From assembly GCA_003054655.1 (NCBI GenBank), contig QAYZ01000015.1, positions 1-64,000 on the forward strand: a stretch of 64,000 nucleotides of DNA, given 5' to 3'. Of the stretch, positions 18,275 through 28,400 are shown in pieces (the first letter of the stretch is position 1; every line of letters starts with the position of its first letter). Source of the DNA: Spartobacteria bacterium LR76. GTDB lineage: Bacteria > Verrucomicrobiota > Verrucomicrobiia > Chthoniobacterales > Terrimicrobiaceae. The notes beneath the pieces are model-generated. The model searched no databases. It was given only the letters and a program-made list of their open reading frames with translations, and had not been told where the DNA came from. The position numbers and the translations under genes are program-made.

Positions 18275-21200
18275 TCGCGAATTCCCCGTTCCGCAAATTC
18301 CATCGAAAAGCGCGAAAAAGCAGCCAGCGCGGCATGGCTTTGGTGGTGATCCTCGCCTGCGTCGTACTGCTCACGGTGATGGTAATGGCCTATTTTTCCT
18401 ACTCCTCGCTACAACGCCAGATCTCCAGCTCCAGCGCAAACCAGACCTCGGCTAATGTCTTTGCCATCGGAGCCGTCAATACTGTGCTGGGCGACCTGAA
18501 GCAGGAAATCGCAGCAGGGTCGAGGATTACGAATTTTACGGCGGGGGCGACGACCGTGACGAACTATTTCCCGGCGACCGCCTCGGCAGCCATTCCCGCC
18601 CTATCCGGATTCGCAACAAACAATGGATTGGAGAACCTGATCAAGATCAGCCGATCTGGTTCGAACTTTTTCCCTGACACCTACGCCAACGCGAGCACAT
18701 TTCCCCCTTCCAGCCGGGCCATCAATCTATCAACAACAAACGCGTCAAAGAACGGGCGCTATGTCAGCGCGGAAGACTGGAATCGTCCGCTCCTTCTGGC
18801 TCGCCAAAACTCAAACATCACCAGTGACGACACGCCGGTCGCGTCCTTCGTACCGCCCGACTGGATCCTCGTTAACCGGAGCGGCGCCAACCCGTCCAAT
18901 CCGACTGCCTCCAGCGTTCAGTGGACACAAGACGTCTCCAAGACAAACACCGTAATCGGGCGATACGCCTACGCCATTTATGACGAAGGGGGACTGCTCG
19001 ACGCCAATGTCGCCGGCTATCCAAGCGGCTTGGCCGTCACCAATGCAGCCTACAAAAATGCCCAGGCGTACGCTGATCTTACCCGCATCGGCTTGAAGAC
19101 GGGAAAAATCGACCAACTCGTGACCTGGCGAAACCAGGCCACGCTCGAAGGAGGCGCCAAGGTGACGAATTATCCGGCGTACATCACTGAGAATACGAGC
19201 GGATTTCTGCGTACGGCCAATACGAACCTCTTTTCCGGAAAAAGCGATCAACTCTTCGTCAGTCGGAAACAACTCATCGCTTACTTCAACAAGGCATTGG
19301 GAGGCACCAATGATGCGGACGTGCGGAACTCCCTGCAATATCTCACGCATTTCAGCCGCGACATCAACCAACCCGTCTATGTCGCTCCCGTGCAGACGAA
19401 CAGTGCCGCGCCTGTGGTGCTCCCCGCCAGCCTCGGCGGCAACAGTGCGACTGGCGGCGACAAGCTCATCAACCCCAGCTTTCCCGCCACTCGCGTACAG
19501 GCGGCGTTCACCCGCAACGATGGCACCATCGCCAAAGCCGGAGAACCTCTGGTAAACAAGCGGTTCCCGCTCAATCGCCTGGCCTGGGTCACCTATAAAG
19601 GACCTAGCGCTTCGCGGAGCCAGTCGGACGCCGACATCAAGGCCTTGATCGACAATGGTATTCCCTGGTCCTACCTTCAGCAGGGAACCGCCCAGAACAT
19701 TGAAAAGAACTTCGGCCTGACATGGGATTCCTCGCGAGATCGCTGGGTTTACAATGTCCATACCGGGGGGACATCGGGAAATCGCATCATCAAACTCGTC
19801 GGTCGCCCCGACGGAACCTCACCCGATTCGCAGCGGTTTGTTCAGGATTCCGGCCGAGATCCGGACTTTTTTGAATTGCTCAAGGCTGGAATTAGTCTGG
19901 GCTCACTCGGCAAGGTGGCCACCCCTTCGGATACGAGTGTTAATGGCAGCATGGTTCCTGCCGGTTATGCCGCTGCCGAAGTACCGGCGAACCTCGCCTA
20001 CAATTTTGACGCCTCGGTCGACTATCACATTATTCAGATAGGAGCCAATATACTCAGTGCTGTGAACCCGACCAGCTACCCGATACGGATCGCGTTCGAT
20101 GACGGGAGCGCTCGTGGTCTCTGGGAGTTTCAAGGCGTCACCGACCTCCCCTATCTGAGCTATGTCTTCAATGGCGTGCTTCGTACGCGAATGTCCAGCC
20201 CGGCAGTGGTAGGAGGCGCCGCCGGCACGACGCAACCGGCAGAATATCCTCTTGCCAAGCCCGGAGTCGTTACAGATCAAGGCAACGCGTACGCCATTCA
20301 GGTACCCGCAGTATGGAATCCTTATGATCCAAACGGAGCTTCGGGCGTACTTCGCCCAAAGAATTTCAGAATCGTGGTGGACAGCAATGACCCGGTCTCT
20401 CTCTCAAAAGGACTCGCAAATCATTCCATCTGGTGCGCAGCGCAAGCGAGCCCAAGGAGCACGCCGATCGGTGGTCAGAATCATGGCCTGGGCGCTCCGT
20501 CGCGACCGGGCGGGGTTTTTTCGTTTGATGCGACGACGGCTCCGACCTCAAAAACCGGAACGCCGATCAGTGATGCGGTGACGTTTAATGATGGCAACGG
20601 CAATCTTTATCGGGAGCCAACGCTGATCTTCCGGACATCGGTGGGCGGTGCTACGCGCACCGGCACGCCCGGAAATATCACTTCCATCGACGCAAATCCG
20701 CTTCCGAATGCCTCAGATCCCGTGGGCACGCAGTTCGCCCCCCTCGTCTTGGGCCAGTTTCCTCTGGCGTTTATGTTTAGCGGGATCATCAAGGTGGTGG
20801 AAACATACGATACCACGACCACTCCCGTCATGTACGCCGGATCAGGCGTGATCGGGCCTGGCGGCGTGACCTCGAGCAACCGAGTGTATCTCACCTATCG
20901 TCTGCAATATCAAGACGAAGGGGGAAACTGGGTCACTTACGACACCAAGTATGGACGGACGACTTCCGGGCTCTTTTCCTATCAAGGCCGCTTTGACGAT
21001 CCCACTCCCACCATGTCCCCCACCGTCATTCATGGTCCCAATAACTTCAGCGCTTACAGTTGGGCAGGGTGTATCGATCCTCGTACCGCACGCTTTGGCA
21101 TGCTCATGCAGGTCGCGAACGATCAAAAGGCCGGAGCATACCTCAACCAACCCCCTGCTTTCGGTGGCTGGGTATGGGGAGCAAACGGCAGCCCGGCGAT

Positions 21201-22512
21201 CTCCGATGGTATTACCTTTCCTATCCGCCCGGACAATATGGCGGGGTTCTTGTTTAGTAATTTTGATGAAAACGATCAGGTCAACGTCTGGTCCCTGAAC
21301 AACAATGCAAAATCGCTGGACCTCCTGCCCTCCCCGATGACCGATGTCCCGTTTCCATCCTTCTCGGCGGGATGGACGAGGCCTATCGCAAAGGCACGAC
21401 AAGCATGGGTGCCCACCTTTCCTCCTGGGATGTATGCGCAGAACAATCCCAATGTCCCCTTCTACTGGGGACGGTTCACGGGGAAGGACACATTTTCCGG
21501 CTCCCCGATACAACCTGCGTACTATGCCGATGCCGATGGCGTGGTGCGACGTAGCGCCGGGGCCTATGTGCCAGCGGGCACAAATGTCAGCGCGTCTACT
21601 CCGGTGGGCTTGCCTACCTCGAGCATCCAAGGTTTCAGCGGCAAGGCATCGTCGTTGGTCACCCCCGCAAGTTCGTCACCCTTCACACAATCTCAGAGCA
21701 GGCCGCTTTTGTTGCACCGACCATTCCGGACCGTCGCCGAGTTAGGCTCCGTTTTCCGCGATCTTCCGTGGAAGAACCTAGATTTCTTCACGCCGGAGAG
21801 CGGCGATGCGGCGCTCCTCGATCTCTTTTGCATCAATGAGACCTACACGCCAAACAGTCTCGTCGCCGGCAAGGTCGACCTGAACACACGCCAGGCCCCC
21901 GTGATCGAAGCCATCGTCAGCGGGGCCTACGCGGACGATCCCAAGGTCAACAACGCCACCGTGGGAACCATCTCTCCGACACTGGCGAAGGCGATCGGCG
22001 TTGCGCTCGCAGCCCGCACCACATCTGCGGCGACCGGTCCGCTCCAAAATGTCTCGGAACTGGTGGGCAAATGGACGTCTGCCAAGGCGATATCGCCGGG
22101 CATTCCCTATTCGCCAGCGGTACCCGGCAATGGCTCTGGGATCGACCTCCCCTTTCCGAACTACAAGGACGGACAATCTTCCTATTCCGGATTCAGCGGG
22201 CAGGACTTGAGCAATGCCTTCGCGGCGACAGGAAACTTCGGAGGAAATGCCGCGCTACAGACCAGCATGTCGCAGATTCAGCGATTCCGGGAAGCTCCTG
22301 TACGGGCGCTGGCTGCGGCGGGGCAGACCCGTGTTTGGAATTTATTGATCGACCTCGTAGCCCAGGTCGGGCGCTACCCAGCGGGAACCGGCGGCGCGAA
22401 TCCCCTGGCCGCCTTTGTCGTGGAAGGCGAAGCTCGTTTGTGGGTTCATGTATCCATCGATCGATACACAGGAGATATCCTGGATAAACAGATCGAGGTG
22501 GTGAAGGAGTGA
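18271..22512 (+). CDS. Verru_Chthon cassette protein A, giant GspK-like protein
   Basis: 1413 aa, starting in an ATGA overlap with the preceding gene. The N-terminus has a basic leader, then RGMALVVILACVVLLTVMVMA, a PilX/GspK-type entry helix without the Glu5 of other pseudopilins, as in GspK. A very large Ser/Thr/Asn-rich beta region follows (about 60-1150). Near the C-terminus, GKVDLNTRQAPVIEAI (about 1200-1215) and, after a gap, SPTLAKAIGVALAARTT..GPLQNVSELVG (to about 1264) copy the pattern of the GspK alpha domain (NxNTA...VL; GPF.s..eL). By family analogy it would cap a pseudopilus; substrate or adhesin role is unknown. Confidence 0.8.
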   Translation: MIANSPFRKFHRKARKSSQRGMALVVILACVVLLTVMVMAYFSYSSLQRQISSSSANQTSANVFAIGAVNTVLGDLKQEIAAGSRITNFTAGATTVTNYFPATASAAIPALSGFATNNGLENLIKISRSGSNFFPDTYANASTFPPSSRAINLSTTNASKNGRYVSAEDWNRPLLLARQNSNITSDDTPVASFVPPDWILVNRSGANPSNPTASSVQWTQDVSKTNTVIGRYAYAIYDEGGLLDANVAGYPSGLAVTNAAYKNAQAYADLTRIGLKTGKIDQLVTWRNQATLEGGAKVTNYPAYITENTSGFLRTANTNLFSGKSDQLFVSRKQLIAYFNKALGGTNDADVRNSLQYLTHFSRDINQPVYVAPVQTNSAAPVVLPASLGGNSATGGDKLINPSFPATRVQAAFTRNDGTIAKAGEPLVNKRFPLNRLAWVTYKGPSASRSQSDADIKALIDNGIPWSYLQQGTAQNIEKNFGLTWDSSRDRWVYNVHTGGTSGNRIIKLVGRPDGTSPDSQRFVQDSGRDPDFFELLKAGISLGSLGKVATPSDTSVNGSMVPAGYAAAEVPANLAYNFDASVDYHIIQIGANILSAVNPTSYPIRIAFDDGSARGLWEFQGVTDLPYLSYVFNGVLRTRMSSPAVVGGAAGTTQPAEYPLAKPGVVTDQGNAYAIQVPAVWNPYDPNGASGVLRPKNFRIVVDSNDPVSLSKGLANHSIWCAAQASPRSTPIGGQNHGLGAPSRPGGVFSFDATTAPTSKTGTPISDAVTFNDGNGNLYREPTLIFRTSVGGATRTGTPGNITSIDANPLPNASDPVGTQFAPLVLGQFPLAFMFSGIIKVVETYDTTTTPVMYAGSGVIGPGGVTSSNRVYLTYRLQYQDEGGNWVTYDTKYGRTTSGLFSYQGRFDDPTPTMSPTVIHGPNNFSAYSWAGCIDPRTARFGMLMQVANDQKAGAYLNQPPAFGGWVWGANGSPAISDGITFPIRPDNMAGFLFSNFDENDQVNVWSLNNNAKSLDLLPSPMTDVPFPSFSAGWTRPIAKARQAWVPTFPPGMYAQNNPNVPFYWGRFTGKDTFSGSPIQPAYYADADGVVRRSAGAYVPAGTNVSASTPVGLPTSSIQGFSGKASSLVTPASSSPFTQSQSRPLLLHRPFRTVAELGSVFRDLPWKNLDFFTPESGDAALLDLFCINETYTPNSLVAGKVDLNTRQAPVIEAIVSGAYADDPKVNNATVGTISPTLAKAIGVALAARTTSAATGPLQNVSELVGKWTSAKAISPGIPYSPAVPGNGSGIDLPFPNYKDGQSSYSGFSGQDLSNAFAATGNFGGNAALQTSMSQIQRFREAPVRALAAAGQTRVWNLLIDLVAQVGRYPAGTGGANPLAAFVVEGEARLWVHVSIDRYTGDILDKQIEVVKE

Positions 22513-22513
22513 T

Positions 22514-23293
22514 ATGAAACCGACTATTCTTTGTCTGACTGCCATCATCGGTTTGTCAGCCCTTCAGGCGCAGGATGCGCAAAAGCCGCCCCTGCCAGCG
22601 GGTCCTCTGCTCAAGCGGACGGGAGAGTATTCCGCCTGGACTGTCATCAGCCAGAATACCGCGGCGTCCAAATCCCCGACGGATGGATCAGCAGCCGCGA
22701 ATACGGACCCAAGCAAAAAGGATGAGATACCGGCTGAATCTCGTTACGTGAAGACCGGAGACACAATCTGCGAAGCAACGACCAGTACGAAAGGCGTCCG
22801 CCAGGAAATCTGGCGAGTGGCAGGATTGCGTGTGACGATAGGCGCAGACCATGCCCCGCTGGTATTTCCAGACTTTGGTGGCGATGACATCTATTCCGTC
22901 GATTTCAAGACATCCGACTTTGCAGGACTGAATTGGATCTCGCCGACGAGCTATGCTGGCATCCAAAAATGGCAGGGCCGTGATTGCATCGTATTCCAGG
23001 GAAAAGTCAGCCCGTTCAGCGTCATGCAACGCCAGGGCCAATCTCAAGGAGAGATTACCATGGGAGAAAAGGGAGATATGTCGGCAGACGACATCATGGT
23101 TCCGGCCACGGCCTACATCGACGTGGAAACGCGGCTCCCCCTGTTTGCCCAGTTTGGGGACGAAAAAAGAACCTATCAATACGGCCCCGCGCCGACAGCT
23201 GCGCAGCAGCTCCCGGCAGAGCTTGCCAGCCAGGTGAAGGAGTACGTGGCACGCATTCAACGGCTCTCGGCCCCTCCTACCAGGCCGTTTTGA
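22514..23293 (+). CDS. secreted protein of unknown function at the end of the pseudopilin cassette
   Basis: 259 aa with signal peptide (MKPTILCLTAIIGLSALQA). It begins one base after the stop of the giant GspK-like gene behind a good ribosome site (AAGGAG), so it belongs to the same transcript. After a low-complexity Ser/Thr/Asp linker (about 45-75) the chain alternates strands ending in AYIDVETRLPLFAQFGDEKRTYQY; the pattern is faintly like LolA-type lipid- or ligand-binding sheets, but this is only an impression. No catalytic motif, transmembrane anchor or lipobox is visible. Confidence 0.7.
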   Translation: MKPTILCLTAIIGLSALQAQDAQKPPLPAGPLLKRTGEYSAWTVISQNTAASKSPTDGSAAANTDPSKKDEIPAESRYVKTGDTICEATTSTKGVRQEIWRVAGLRVTIGADHAPLVFPDFGGDDIYSVDFKTSDFAGLNWISPTSYAGIQKWQGRDCIVFQGKVSPFSVMQRQGQSQGEITMGEKGDMSADDIMVPATAYIDVETRLPLFAQFGDEKRTYQYGPAPTAAQQLPAELASQVKEYVARIQRLSAPPTRPF

Positions 23294-23311
23294 TGACACA
23301 CGCGTTCGTCG

Positions 23312-23329
23312 TCATGAACCGGTCTACTT
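23312..23329. promoter_or_regulatory. operator-like CCGG-centred motif, weak copy
   Basis: TCATGAACCGGTCTACTT ends 44 bp before the SSS symporter start. TGAACCGGT.TA.TT matches the 56452-56469 copy at 13 of 15 positions, though it pairs with itself at only 4 of 9. Confidence 0.28.
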
Positions 23330-23373
23330 GGGAAGTGGCATTGTGACTTTCCCGCCCGGCAACTGATTTTACC

Positions 23374-25113
23374 ATGACACCACTGTTCTCGTTTCTAGCC
23401 ACCGCCGGACTTTCCGTAGGTGGCACTGTTTCCTCTGCTTCCATTCATCTCGGCCTGATCGATTACCTGATATTGGCTATCTATATTATCGTCGTGGTCG
23501 GAGTAGGGTTCGCCCTGCGGGGAAACATTCGGAACGCCACGGATTTCTTTCTCTCCGGTCGCTCGATCCCGGTCTGGGTGACAGGGCTCGCGTTCCTTTC
23601 GGCCAATCTGGGCGCCCAGGAGGTCATCGGAATGGCTGCGTCCGGAGCCAAATACGGAATCATGACAAGCCACTTCTATTGGGTAGGGGCGATCCCGGCC
23701 ATGCTGTTTCTGGCGATTTTCATGATGCCTTTTTATTACGGTTCCCGGGCACGATCGGTACCGGAGTATTTGAAGCTGCGGTTTGATGAAAAGACGCGCG
23801 CGCTCAATTCGCTCACCTTTGCACTCATGACGGTCATCTCCTCGGGAGTGTCCCTTCACGCTCTGGCCTCCCTCATGGGACTGCTCCTGGGATGGAACTA
23901 CGAGGTCTCCATCGCAGTATCCTCGCTGGTCGTGATGATCTATGTCTTCAAAGGCGGCCTCACCAGCGCGATCTACACCGAGGTGATGCAGTTTTTCCTC
24001 ATCGTGCTCGGGTTTTCCCCGCTCGTACTCCTGGGCCTTCGCGACCTCGGCGGCTGGGAAGGCATGATGAGCCGCTTGCCGGAAACTTTCACCCACTCGT
24101 GGAAATACATGGGCACCACAGACAACCCCATGGGGGTGGAGTGGATCGCCATGGTCTTTGGCCTCGGGTTTGTCCTCTCGTTTGGCTACTGGTGCACGGA
24201 CTTTCTGGTGGTGCAGAGAGCGATGGCGGCGAATTCCATGTCCGCCGCACGGCGCACCCCGATCGTCGGGGCGGTGCCGAAAATGTTCTTTCCGCTGATC
24301 GTCATCATTCCCGGCATGATCGCCGTGGCCCTCATGGCCAAGGAGGGATCAGGCTATGCAATCCCGGCAAACTCCGCGGGAGCGCCCGACTACAACATGG
24401 TCATTCCCTCGCTGCTGGCTCATTACTGTCCAACCGGCCTCCTCGGCTTGGGGCTAACGGCGCTAATGGCCTCATTCATGTCCGGCATGGCTGGCAATGT
24501 CACCGCATTCAATACGGTTTGGACGTATGACATCTATCAGTCCTACATCGGTCGGAACAAGAGCGACGCGCATTACCTGGGCATCGGAAAAATCACCACC
24601 ATCTTCGGCATCCTCGCGTCCATTGGATTCGCGTACTTTGCCAAGTCCTTCAACAACATCATGGATGCGCTCCAGTTGGTGTTTGCCTTCGTCAATGCCC
24701 CGCTTTTCGCGACTTTCCTTCTCGGCATGTTCTGGAGACGCGCCACAGGAAACGGCGCTTTTTTGGGTCTCTTGTCCGGCACCGTCGCCGCCATGATCTT
24801 TCATGGTTTGTCGCTGACGGCGGGAGGTTCTCCCGGAATGAAAGGCGGATGGCTCCACCCGGTCTTTTCCTTCAGGTCGGAAATGGCGTTGAATTTCTGG
24901 CTGGCGATCGTTGCCTGGACGACTTGCTTTTTGATCACGATCAGTGTTTCGCTGGCCACGAAGCGCGAAAAATCGGACAGTGAGTTGAAAGGCCTGGTGT
25001 ACTCGCTGACCCCGAAAACCTACGATGATGAGAAGCATTGGTACAAGCGCCCAGCCATCCTGGGCCTGCTGGTGCTCGGCATGACCGTGCTGCTCAACAT
25101 TCTCTTCTGGTAA
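23374..25113 (+). CDS. SSS-family sodium:solute symporter
   Basis: Inner-membrane sodium-coupled carrier of 579 aa with about 14 hydrophobic helices. The first helix contains DYLILAIYIIVVVGVGF, followed by NATDFFLSGRSIPVWVTGLAFLSANLG, a standard SSS opening; GGLTSAIYTEVMQFFLIVLG is the family's helix-6 signature. Sugar-type SSS proteins in CAZyme loci import monosaccharides such as galactose, xylose or uronates; the substrate here is not determined. Forms a pair with the 77-aa gene that follows after 4 bp, and a weak operator-like motif lies just upstream. Confidence 0.88.
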   Translation: MTPLFSFLATAGLSVGGTVSSASIHLGLIDYLILAIYIIVVVGVGFALRGNIRNATDFFLSGRSIPVWVTGLAFLSANLGAQEVIGMAASGAKYGIMTSHFYWVGAIPAMLFLAIFMMPFYYGSRARSVPEYLKLRFDEKTRALNSLTFALMTVISSGVSLHALASLMGLLLGWNYEVSIAVSSLVVMIYVFKGGLTSAIYTEVMQFFLIVLGFSPLVLLGLRDLGGWEGMMSRLPETFTHSWKYMGTTDNPMGVEWIAMVFGLGFVLSFGYWCTDFLVVQRAMAANSMSAARRTPIVGAVPKMFFPLIVIIPGMIAVALMAKEGSGYAIPANSAGAPDYNMVIPSLLAHYCPTGLLGLGLTALMASFMSGMAGNVTAFNTVWTYDIYQSYIGRNKSDAHYLGIGKITTIFGILASIGFAYFAKSFNNIMDALQLVFAFVNAPLFATFLLGMFWRRATGNGAFLGLLSGTVAAMIFHGLSLTAGGSPGMKGGWLHPVFSFRSEMALNFWLAIVAWTTCFLITISVSLATKREKSDSELKGLVYSLTPKTYDDEKHWYKRPAILGLLVLGMTVLLNILFW

Positions 25114-25117
25114 CCTT

Positions 25118-25351
25118 ATGAAGCTCGATCTCCGACTCCCGATTGGAATTCTCTTCCTTGCTCTTGGCGGTCTTCTGGCTGGCTATGGGGCGCTGACCTT
25201 CGGAAGCGAAATGTACAAGCGATCGCTCAATATCAATGTCAACTTCTGGTGGGGGCTCCTGCTCATGCTTTTCGGCGGGCTGATGTTGGTGCCTGCCCTG
25301 CTCAAGGCAAAAGGCGACGACAAATCGACCCGCCCGCCTGAGGCGGATTAG
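25118..25351 (+). CDS. small two-helix membrane protein partnered with the SSS symporter
   Basis: 77 aa with two hydrophobic segments (about 8-28 and 43-63) separated by a short polar loop, GSEMYKRSLNINVNFWW, and a charged C-terminal tail. It starts 4 bp after the symporter stop, so it is almost certainly cotranslated. Comparable tiny partners accompany some SSS carriers. No known domain is recognised; a role in assembly or coupling of the transporter is inferred from position only. Confidence 0.75.
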   Translation: MKLDLRLPIGILFLALGGLLAGYGALTFGSEMYKRSLNINVNFWWGLLLMLFGGLMLVPALLKAKGDDKSTRPPEAD

Positions 25352-25414
25352 CCGCCAGCTTACTTGCCGCTTGGCGAAAGGCGGGTGCCGTCATGATCAC
25401 GGTACCCGGCAACA

Positions 25415-25443
25415 GGAAGATCCCGGATTGGGGATTATCTTCC
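25415..25443. terminator. bidirectional hairpin between convergent genes
   Basis: GGAAGAT (25415-25421) pairs perfectly with ATCTTCC (25437-25443), with CCC/GGG inside the arm. It lies between the plus-strand SSS pair and the minus-strand lyase gene, where a shared terminator is expected. There is no long T-run on either side. Confidence 0.4.
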
Positions 25444-25476
25444 GAACCTAACTCGGCAATCCTCAAGCATCCCGAA

Positions 25477-28400
25477 TTAGTCCTGTCTCATCTCTCCATG
25501 GAATCGGACCTCGGAGATGTTGCAATACCAGTTATTCTTATTAAAAATCCGCAGATAGCGATAGGCTGCGCTCGGAGATTTCATGGCTAGAGTCTGCCAT
25601 TCCTTTGATGAGGCGGCTCCTTCTGTCAATGTCGTCCAGTTCGTCCCATCGTTTGATCCCTCGACCACAGCGCCAGCGACTCGATCCGGGTATCCGGGGC
25701 GAGCCAGAAACTCCACACCCGAAAGGCGAATGCGTTTTCTTTCCCCAAAATCGAAAAGCAAAAAAGCTCCCGTCCCAAGGCTATTGACCGTGAATTCCGA
25801 AAAGGTGCCCGGATTGCCATCGAACAAGGCATCAAGCAGCCGCCTGGACTGCGATGCCACGTGACCGGTGGAGGGATCAATGATCTGGGCGATCTTTGGC
25901 ACGTCCCGGATCAGTCTGGATTCATCGACAACCCTCAGCGAGGAGCCATCGGTGGTCACGGAGACGGGATCGCCAGGTTTTCCGTCCTGACGTCGATAAT
26001 CAACGGAAAACTCCAACGGACCGCTCCAGGCCTGCGGTGGCCGCATCACAGCCTCGGCAATATACGACGTATCGCCCGTGCTCTTCACCATGGCATCAAC
26101 CCCCTGGATACGAACACGAACGTCGTCCAAAGGCTCGCGCCCCTGGATATTCACCCGAACAGTTTCACCGAAGGCAACGCGCACGCCATCGTTCTTTTCC
26201 GAGCTCAATGTGACAGACTCGATCCTGTTTCCGCTCTCGTGCCGACGGCCGTAGATCCGCATTTCGGAAAGCTCCAACAGTCCTCCGCTATTCTTTTGGA
26301 CGCGCAAAAATCTGAACGGCTCCTCGGCCAGCTGATCCGCCACTTTTATGGTCGCCAGATCCTGGGTTCGTTGAGTTGGTTCCGGTGTGAGCTCCGTCCA
26401 ATGCCTACGATCATTTGAGCCGTACAGCTTCAAGCGTTCCATCCGGTCTTCGAAGTTGACTCGTCCTCCGATACCAAATGCGGATGCGGAGAATTTAAAA
26501 TCCGGCCCGAAGTCAAAATCCATATAACGATCCGGCACCAGATAGAACCCGGCAAAGGTATCCGTGTTACCATCGACGAGCACACTCGCAGCCACGGGGC
26601 CGATAGTGGAGGAAACAACGGCTTTGGGAAAATTCAGGCTTCCATCGGGCAGCAAGGGAGTCAATGGTTCCAAGGCCAGACAGGCTTGAGTCAGCTCGAC
26701 AAGAAGCGGGAAAAACTCCTCATCCGAGGTGGAGTTCATCGCGTGGAGGACTCGGGCGTAAAGATCCATGCAGCGCCGCTCAGCAGACTGCACATAGACC
26801 GTGGCCGGATCATGCAACGCCCTGATCTTTTTGACAGCCTCGGCGCGGTCAGCGACTACCGAGATCGCGACCTTCCTGGGAGTCACCGTTTCGCCATCCG
26901 TCGCCTCGACCACGAAGACATGGTCTCCTGTCTCGGTGGGCTTCCAGGTAAAGCCCCCTGTTTTCTGATCCAGTATCGCCCCGTCCGGCTGGTCGAGGCT
27001 GCGGAATGAGACGGGCCTGCCTTCCGAGCTGGATGCGGAAAAGTCCAGACGGATTGGAGCGCCGGGATAAGCCACAAGGCTGAGCGGTGCATCGCCCGAG
27101 GTAAAGGCGGGTCCGCGTCGTTCCGGAGAACGGAATAACTGGTCGATATCGACGACCGTTCCGGGGTCCGCTTTGACTTGAAAATAGACGATATCTCCAA
27201 ACCGCTCGAGCGGACTCATCGAGTAAAATACGTTTCGCCACCCCCCCTCCGTATTGGGAAGCAGCCAAGGCTTCTCGAAACCCGACATGGCCAGCTCCGC
27301 CACGCCCGTCGTGCGAATACGCAAGCCGATCGTCTTGCTCTCCGTGCTGCAGCTCAGGATGGAAAGACGCGGACCTGCAGGCGAAGCCGCGATGCGGACA
27401 TATGACGTGTCGCCGTCGTGTTGAACGGATGAGCCCTGGGGCAGATTCGCGGAGCGCAGTTCTACTTCGACGATCGCCGGCTCCTGCTCCGATGGCGGAA
27501 TGCGGAGAGCCTCGCCACTTGCCTCCTTGGGAATATAAAGCCAGTCATAGTCATCACTGACAATCCGCTTGCAAAACGTCTCATTGTAGAAGGGGGCCCT
27601 GCGGGAAAGATCCACGCCCTTGCGACAGGCGTAATAATAATAGAGGTCCCAAATCTTGTGCTGCCGGATGCGGCCGCGATAATTGTCGGCAATTCGTGAA
27701 TAGACCTGGCGGATAGTGCCATCCGCAGCGATGTCCGACGGCGTTGGAATCCAGGCCGTGTCATACCCGAGCATGAAGCGACAGAAATAGTCGGCTGCGG
27801 TAAGGATGCGGTCATCAAGAAACTCGTAAACCCCAACCGCATTTGCGGCCTCGGAAACTGTCCCATTCACAGGATCAACCCTCGTGCCCTGGGAATTCAG
27901 GATGCGGGCGATGGCCGTGAAGATCGTCAGGTCGTCTCCGGCGTGAGCCTGATCCCGCCCCATTTCCACAAGCTGCACCTGAGGAGACACGACCTTCTCA
28001 CCGGTTTGAGCATTGACGTCGACGAGCCGCGCAAGGTCCCGAATGGAATAGCTCCAACCCTTGTTCGGGGCATCCTTGTTCATGGTGAAACGCTCGACCC
28101 GCTTTGCATAGTCCTGCGCGTCGCTACGGAAGATGGCGCCGGCAATGGCTGGCGCATAAGCAAAGCCGTTCTGGTTCATGAACCAGCCGTTGTAGTCGAA
28201 GAAGTTGGTCACGCCGGGCCGGACAAAGTTGTCCGAAAAGGCAGCGGTGTCCGACTGTGTCCAGGCGAGCCCGGCATCCGGCGAGTCCATCGCGCGCAAC
28301 AACTCGGCGGCCATGATCATATCCCGGAACGCAAAAGAGCAATGGATGTAGACCTCCCGATAGGCCTTGAATCCGGCAGGATTCATCTTCGACCACAGAC

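Noticed and set aside
25334-25346. CCGCCTGAGGCGG palindrome at the end of the 77-aa gene as a terminator
   Set aside because: The loop is too short, it lies inside the coding region and no T-run follows; the hairpin at 25415-25443 is a better candidate.
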